Positions 62,141 through 64,000 of a stretch of DNA of 64,000 bases are shown one piece after another. The stretch spans positions 248,001 through 312,000 of the forward strand of contig JAVDKK010000005.1 of assembly GCA_030849945.1 (NCBI GenBank), in the 5' to 3' direction. The DNA comes from Schauerella fraxinea. Lineage in GTDB: Bacteria > Pseudomonadota > Gammaproteobacteria > Burkholderiales > Burkholderiaceae_B. The translations under genes were made by a program, and so were the position numbers. The notes below the pieces were generated by a model, which was given only the letters and a program-made list of their open reading frames with translations, ran no database searches and had not been told where the DNA came from. Numbering within the stretch: position 1 is the first letter of the stretch; the number at the start of each line of letters is the position of its first letter.

Positions 62141-62668
62141 TCAATGTCCTACGCGCAATGCGACCAGAAAGCGCGACACCATGTTGTAGGCCCCCACAGT
62201 GGCCGCCAACTCAACCATGCCTTGCGAACCCAGCTTCTCAGCCAGCGGGTCGTATACCGCGTCCGGCACATCGATATCGCGCGTCATCGCATCGGTAAAT
62301 GCCACGATCATGCGATCGATGTCGCCGAGCAAAGCCAGCGCCTGCGAAGCGTCTTCATGCCGCAGCGCATCGATGGCCGCCTGCGGCATGCCGGCCGCGA
62401 GCGCGTGCGGCACGTGCGCGTCGAACTCATACGGCGCTCGATTGAGGATCGCCACGCGCAAGATCACCAGTTCACGTTGCGAAGGCAGCAAGCTCGTCTG
62501 CTGCCGAATGGCAGTCAACAACGCCTCCCACCCCGCCACCACGGGCGGGCTGTTCAACAGCACTTGATACAACGGGGTGATGCGGCCACGCGACGCCAAA
62601 ATACGCGCTTCGTGTTCGGCCACATCGGGCCGCGTTCCTGGTACGACAGGTTGCACGCGAGCGGTCAT
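62141..62668 (-). CDS. Carboxymuconolactone decarboxylase-family protein (no CxxC)
   Basis: This 175-residue all-helical protein of the CMD/AhpD superfamily has the characteristic LPSQRELVILRVAILNRAPYEFDAHV (LPSQRELVILRVAILN) segment. The AhpD redox Cys pair is absent: the equivalent region reads APYEFDAHVPHA. It is thus more like decarboxylase or peroxidase-lacking members. It lies 6 bp after the Bug-receptor gene, in one operon with the amidohydrolase. That fits a role in breakdown of a lactone or dicarboxylate (inference). Confidence 0.82.
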   Translation of the reverse strand: MTARVQPVVPGTRPDVAEHEARILASRGRITPLYQVLLNSPPVVAGWEALLTAIRQQTSLLPSQRELVILRVAILNRAPYEFDAHVPHALAAGMPQAAIDALRHEDASQALALLGDIDRMIVAFTDAMTRDIDVPDAVYDPLAEKLGSQGMVELAATVGAYNMVSRFLVALRVGH

Positions 62669-62674
62669 CTACGC

Positions 62675-63643
62675 TTACTCCGGACGAATATCATTTTTAC
62701 GAATCACCGCGCCCCACTTCTCGCGATCGGATTGAATCAGGGCGGCCAGTTCGGCAGGCGTCGACGGGGCAGCTTCAGCACCAAAATCTTCGAAGCGCTT
62801 GCGGGTGCCGGGATCGGCCAATGCCGTTCGCACGGCCTGATTCAGCTTCTCGATCGTTGCAGGCGGCGTGCCTGCGGGTGCCAGCAAGCCGTACCAGTTA
62901 TTCGATTCGACATTGGCAATGCCTTGCTCACCCAACGTTTTCACATTGGGCAGCAACGGATGGCGCTTCGGCGCCGCGATCCCCAGCGGCTTCAGTTTGC
63001 CGGCTTGAATGTGACCGATCAGTCCCGGCACGTCACCGAAGAAGCCGGTGATCTGATTGCCCAGCACATCGTTGATCACCGGCGCCGCGCCTTTGTAGGG
63101 CACGTGCAGCACATTGGCTTTGCTCGACTCCTGAAACAGCGCCAGCGTCAGATGCGGGATGCTGCCCACGCCCGACGACCCGATCGCCACGGATTGCTTG
63201 CTGGCTTGCGACCGTTTGACGAACTCGGCGGCGTCGGCGGACGGCTCAGCAGGGTTCACCACAAACACGGTCGCGTTGTTCACCACCCGCGAAATGGGCG
63301 CAAAATCCTTGGCGGCATCGTACGGCAGGCTCGCATACAACGAGGGGCTGATGGCCACCGCGCCTACGCTCGTCAAAAACAGTACCGAGCCATCGGGCGC
63401 AGACTTGGCCACGTAAGACGCGGCAATGTTGCCATTGGCGCCCGCCCGATTTTCGACAATCACGTTTTCGCCCAAATCCTTGGACAAGCGTTCAGCCAAT
63501 ACCCGGCCCACCAGATCCACGGGACCGCCCGGCGGAAATGCCACCACCAGCCGCACCGGGCCTGCCGCCTGCACCGTCGCGCATGCGCCTAGTACTGCGC
63601 AGGTAGCGAGCGCCGCGCGGACCAATCCTTTTATTGTCGACAT
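62675..63643 (-). CDS. Bug-family tripartite tricarboxylate substrate-binding protein
   Basis: This 322-residue periplasmic receptor has a signal peptide (about residues 1-26, ATVQAAG). The mature part starts RLVVAFPPGGPVDLVGRVLAERL, diagnostic of Bug receptors of the TctC type, and ENRAGANGNIAASYVAK follows. Such receptors are hugely expanded in Bordetella and relatives and usually serve shared TctAB permeases; none is next to it. It lies between the CMD-family gene and the amidohydrolase and probably binds that pathway's carboxylate substrate. Confidence 0.92.
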   Translation of the reverse strand: MSTIKGLVRAALATCAVLGACATVQAAGPVRLVVAFPPGGPVDLVGRVLAERLSKDLGENVIVENRAGANGNIAASYVAKSAPDGSVLFLTSVGAVAISPSLYASLPYDAAKDFAPISRVVNNATVFVVNPAEPSADAAEFVKRSQASKQSVAIGSSGVGSIPHLTLALFQESSKANVLHVPYKGAAPVINDVLGNQITGFFGDVPGLIGHIQAGKLKPLGIAAPKRHPLLPNVKTLGEQGIANVESNNWYGLLAPAGTPPATIEKLNQAVRTALADPGTRKRFEDFGAEAAPSTPAELAALIQSDREKWGAVIRKNDIRPE

Positions 63644-63695
63644 GTTGTCGTCTCCTCGTTCTTGCTTTCGTTATGGGTAATGCGGTTGTATCGGG

Positions 63696-64000
63696 TCAGT
63701 CTTCCTTGCCGAACAACCGATTGGGGTTATCCACCAGCACCTGTTGCCGCAAGGCGGCGTCGGGGCAGGCGTTGAAAAAGGTATCCACAAGTTCGCCGTC
63801 GTCAGGCATGTCGCCCGACACATTGGGGTGCGGCCAGTCGGTGCCCCACAGCGTGCGTTCGGGCAATGCGGCGAGGATGGCGCGCATGACGGGCACGCCT
63901 TCGGCAAAGGGCCGTGTGCCGCTGGCGATGCGGTCGACGCCGGATACTTTCACCCAGGCATTGCCTACGTCGCCCAAGTCACACAATGCCCGCACATCGG
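63696..64000 (-). CDS. Amidohydrolase-family protein, C-terminal part (partial)
   Basis: At least 99 residues of the C-terminal end of a metal-dependent amidohydrolase of the 2-pyrone-4,6-dicarboxylate lactonase (LigI) type. The LWGTDWPHPNVSGDMPDDGELVD segment (GTDWPHPN) contains the conserved catalytic Asp. The C-terminal VDNPNRLFGKED also fits. The gene continues beyond the window edge. It is the most upstream gene seen of the minus-strand operon with the Bug receptor, consistent with uptake and hydrolysis of a cyclic carboxylate. Confidence 0.8.
   Translation of the reverse strand, partial: DVRALCDLGDVGNAWVKVSGVDRIASGTRPFAEGVPVMRAILAALPERTLWGTDWPHPNVSGDMPDDGELVDTFFNACPDAALRQQVLVDNPNRLFGKED

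Noticed and set aside
1..64000. CRISPR arrays, insertion sequences, prophage, tRNA and rRNA genes
   Set aside because: I looked for regular spaced repeats, transposase or integrase motifs, tRNA cloverleaf patterns and rRNA sequence and saw none. A tRNA scan would settle the tRNA point.

Overview
The window is about 64 kb of GC-rich (roughly 60%) chromosomal DNA from a beta-proteobacterium, most likely Burkholderiales, family Alcaligenaceae (Bordetella/Achromobacter/Pusillimonas type). This is inferred from the protein families and gene order: a Bug-family tricarboxylate receptor, a Burkholderia-type porin, a DUF4148 protein, a DUF3579 gene beside argD-argF, trifunctional PutA, and the exbB-exbD-lpxK-trm112-kdsB-adk block. 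I saw no rRNA, tRNA, CRISPR array, insertion sequence or prophage.

1-16.5 kb is an accessory catabolic region. A minus-strand operon (flavin-dependent monooxygenase, AhpD-like protein, binding protein, LivG-LivF-LivH-LivM) and a plus-strand operon (GntR regulator, sulfonate/nitrate-type ABC importer, quinone-oxidoreductase-like enzyme, hotdog thioesterase, acyl-CoA synthetase) diverge from a 377-bp region. That region carries two copies of a 13-bp palindrome, the probable GntR operator. An FMN reductase at the far end could supply reduced flavin. Together they look like uptake, oxidative cleavage and CoA activation of an unidentified organic compound. An ornithine-cyclodeaminase-like gene and an OsmC gene follow.

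16.8-25.7 kb holds an Nramp metal transporter, two NAD(P)-binding proteins beside an HxlR regulator with two inverted-repeat operators, and a CusRS-like two-component system next to a porin, a DUF4148 protein and an alcohol dehydrogenase paralogue. Three GACA-N4-TGTC boxes lie upstream of this set. The dehydrogenase paralogue has lost its catalytic zinc ligands.

25.7-44.9 kb holds putA and then a long minus-strand envelope/proteolysis block: clpS, an alpha-2-macroglobulin (yfhM-like), pbpC, clpA and pqiABC. A cold-shock gene and a DUF192 gene diverge from clpS.

45-61.4 kb is mostly housekeeping: a beta-ketoadipyl-CoA-type thiolase, xseA, exbBD, lpxK, an unrecognised membrane protein, trm112, kdsB, adk, an SDR, murJ, an orphan fecR, rpsT, a 2-hydroxyacid dehydrogenase, a DUF3579 gene, argD and argF. 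A cluster of DnaA-box-like sites lies between xseA and exbB. A terminator-like hairpin sits just before the argD ribosome-binding site.

61.4-64 kb starts another catabolic operon (dimeric-barrel protein, AhpD-like protein, Bug receptor, amidohydrolase cut by the window edge).

Family assignments come from reading motifs by eye; no database search was run.
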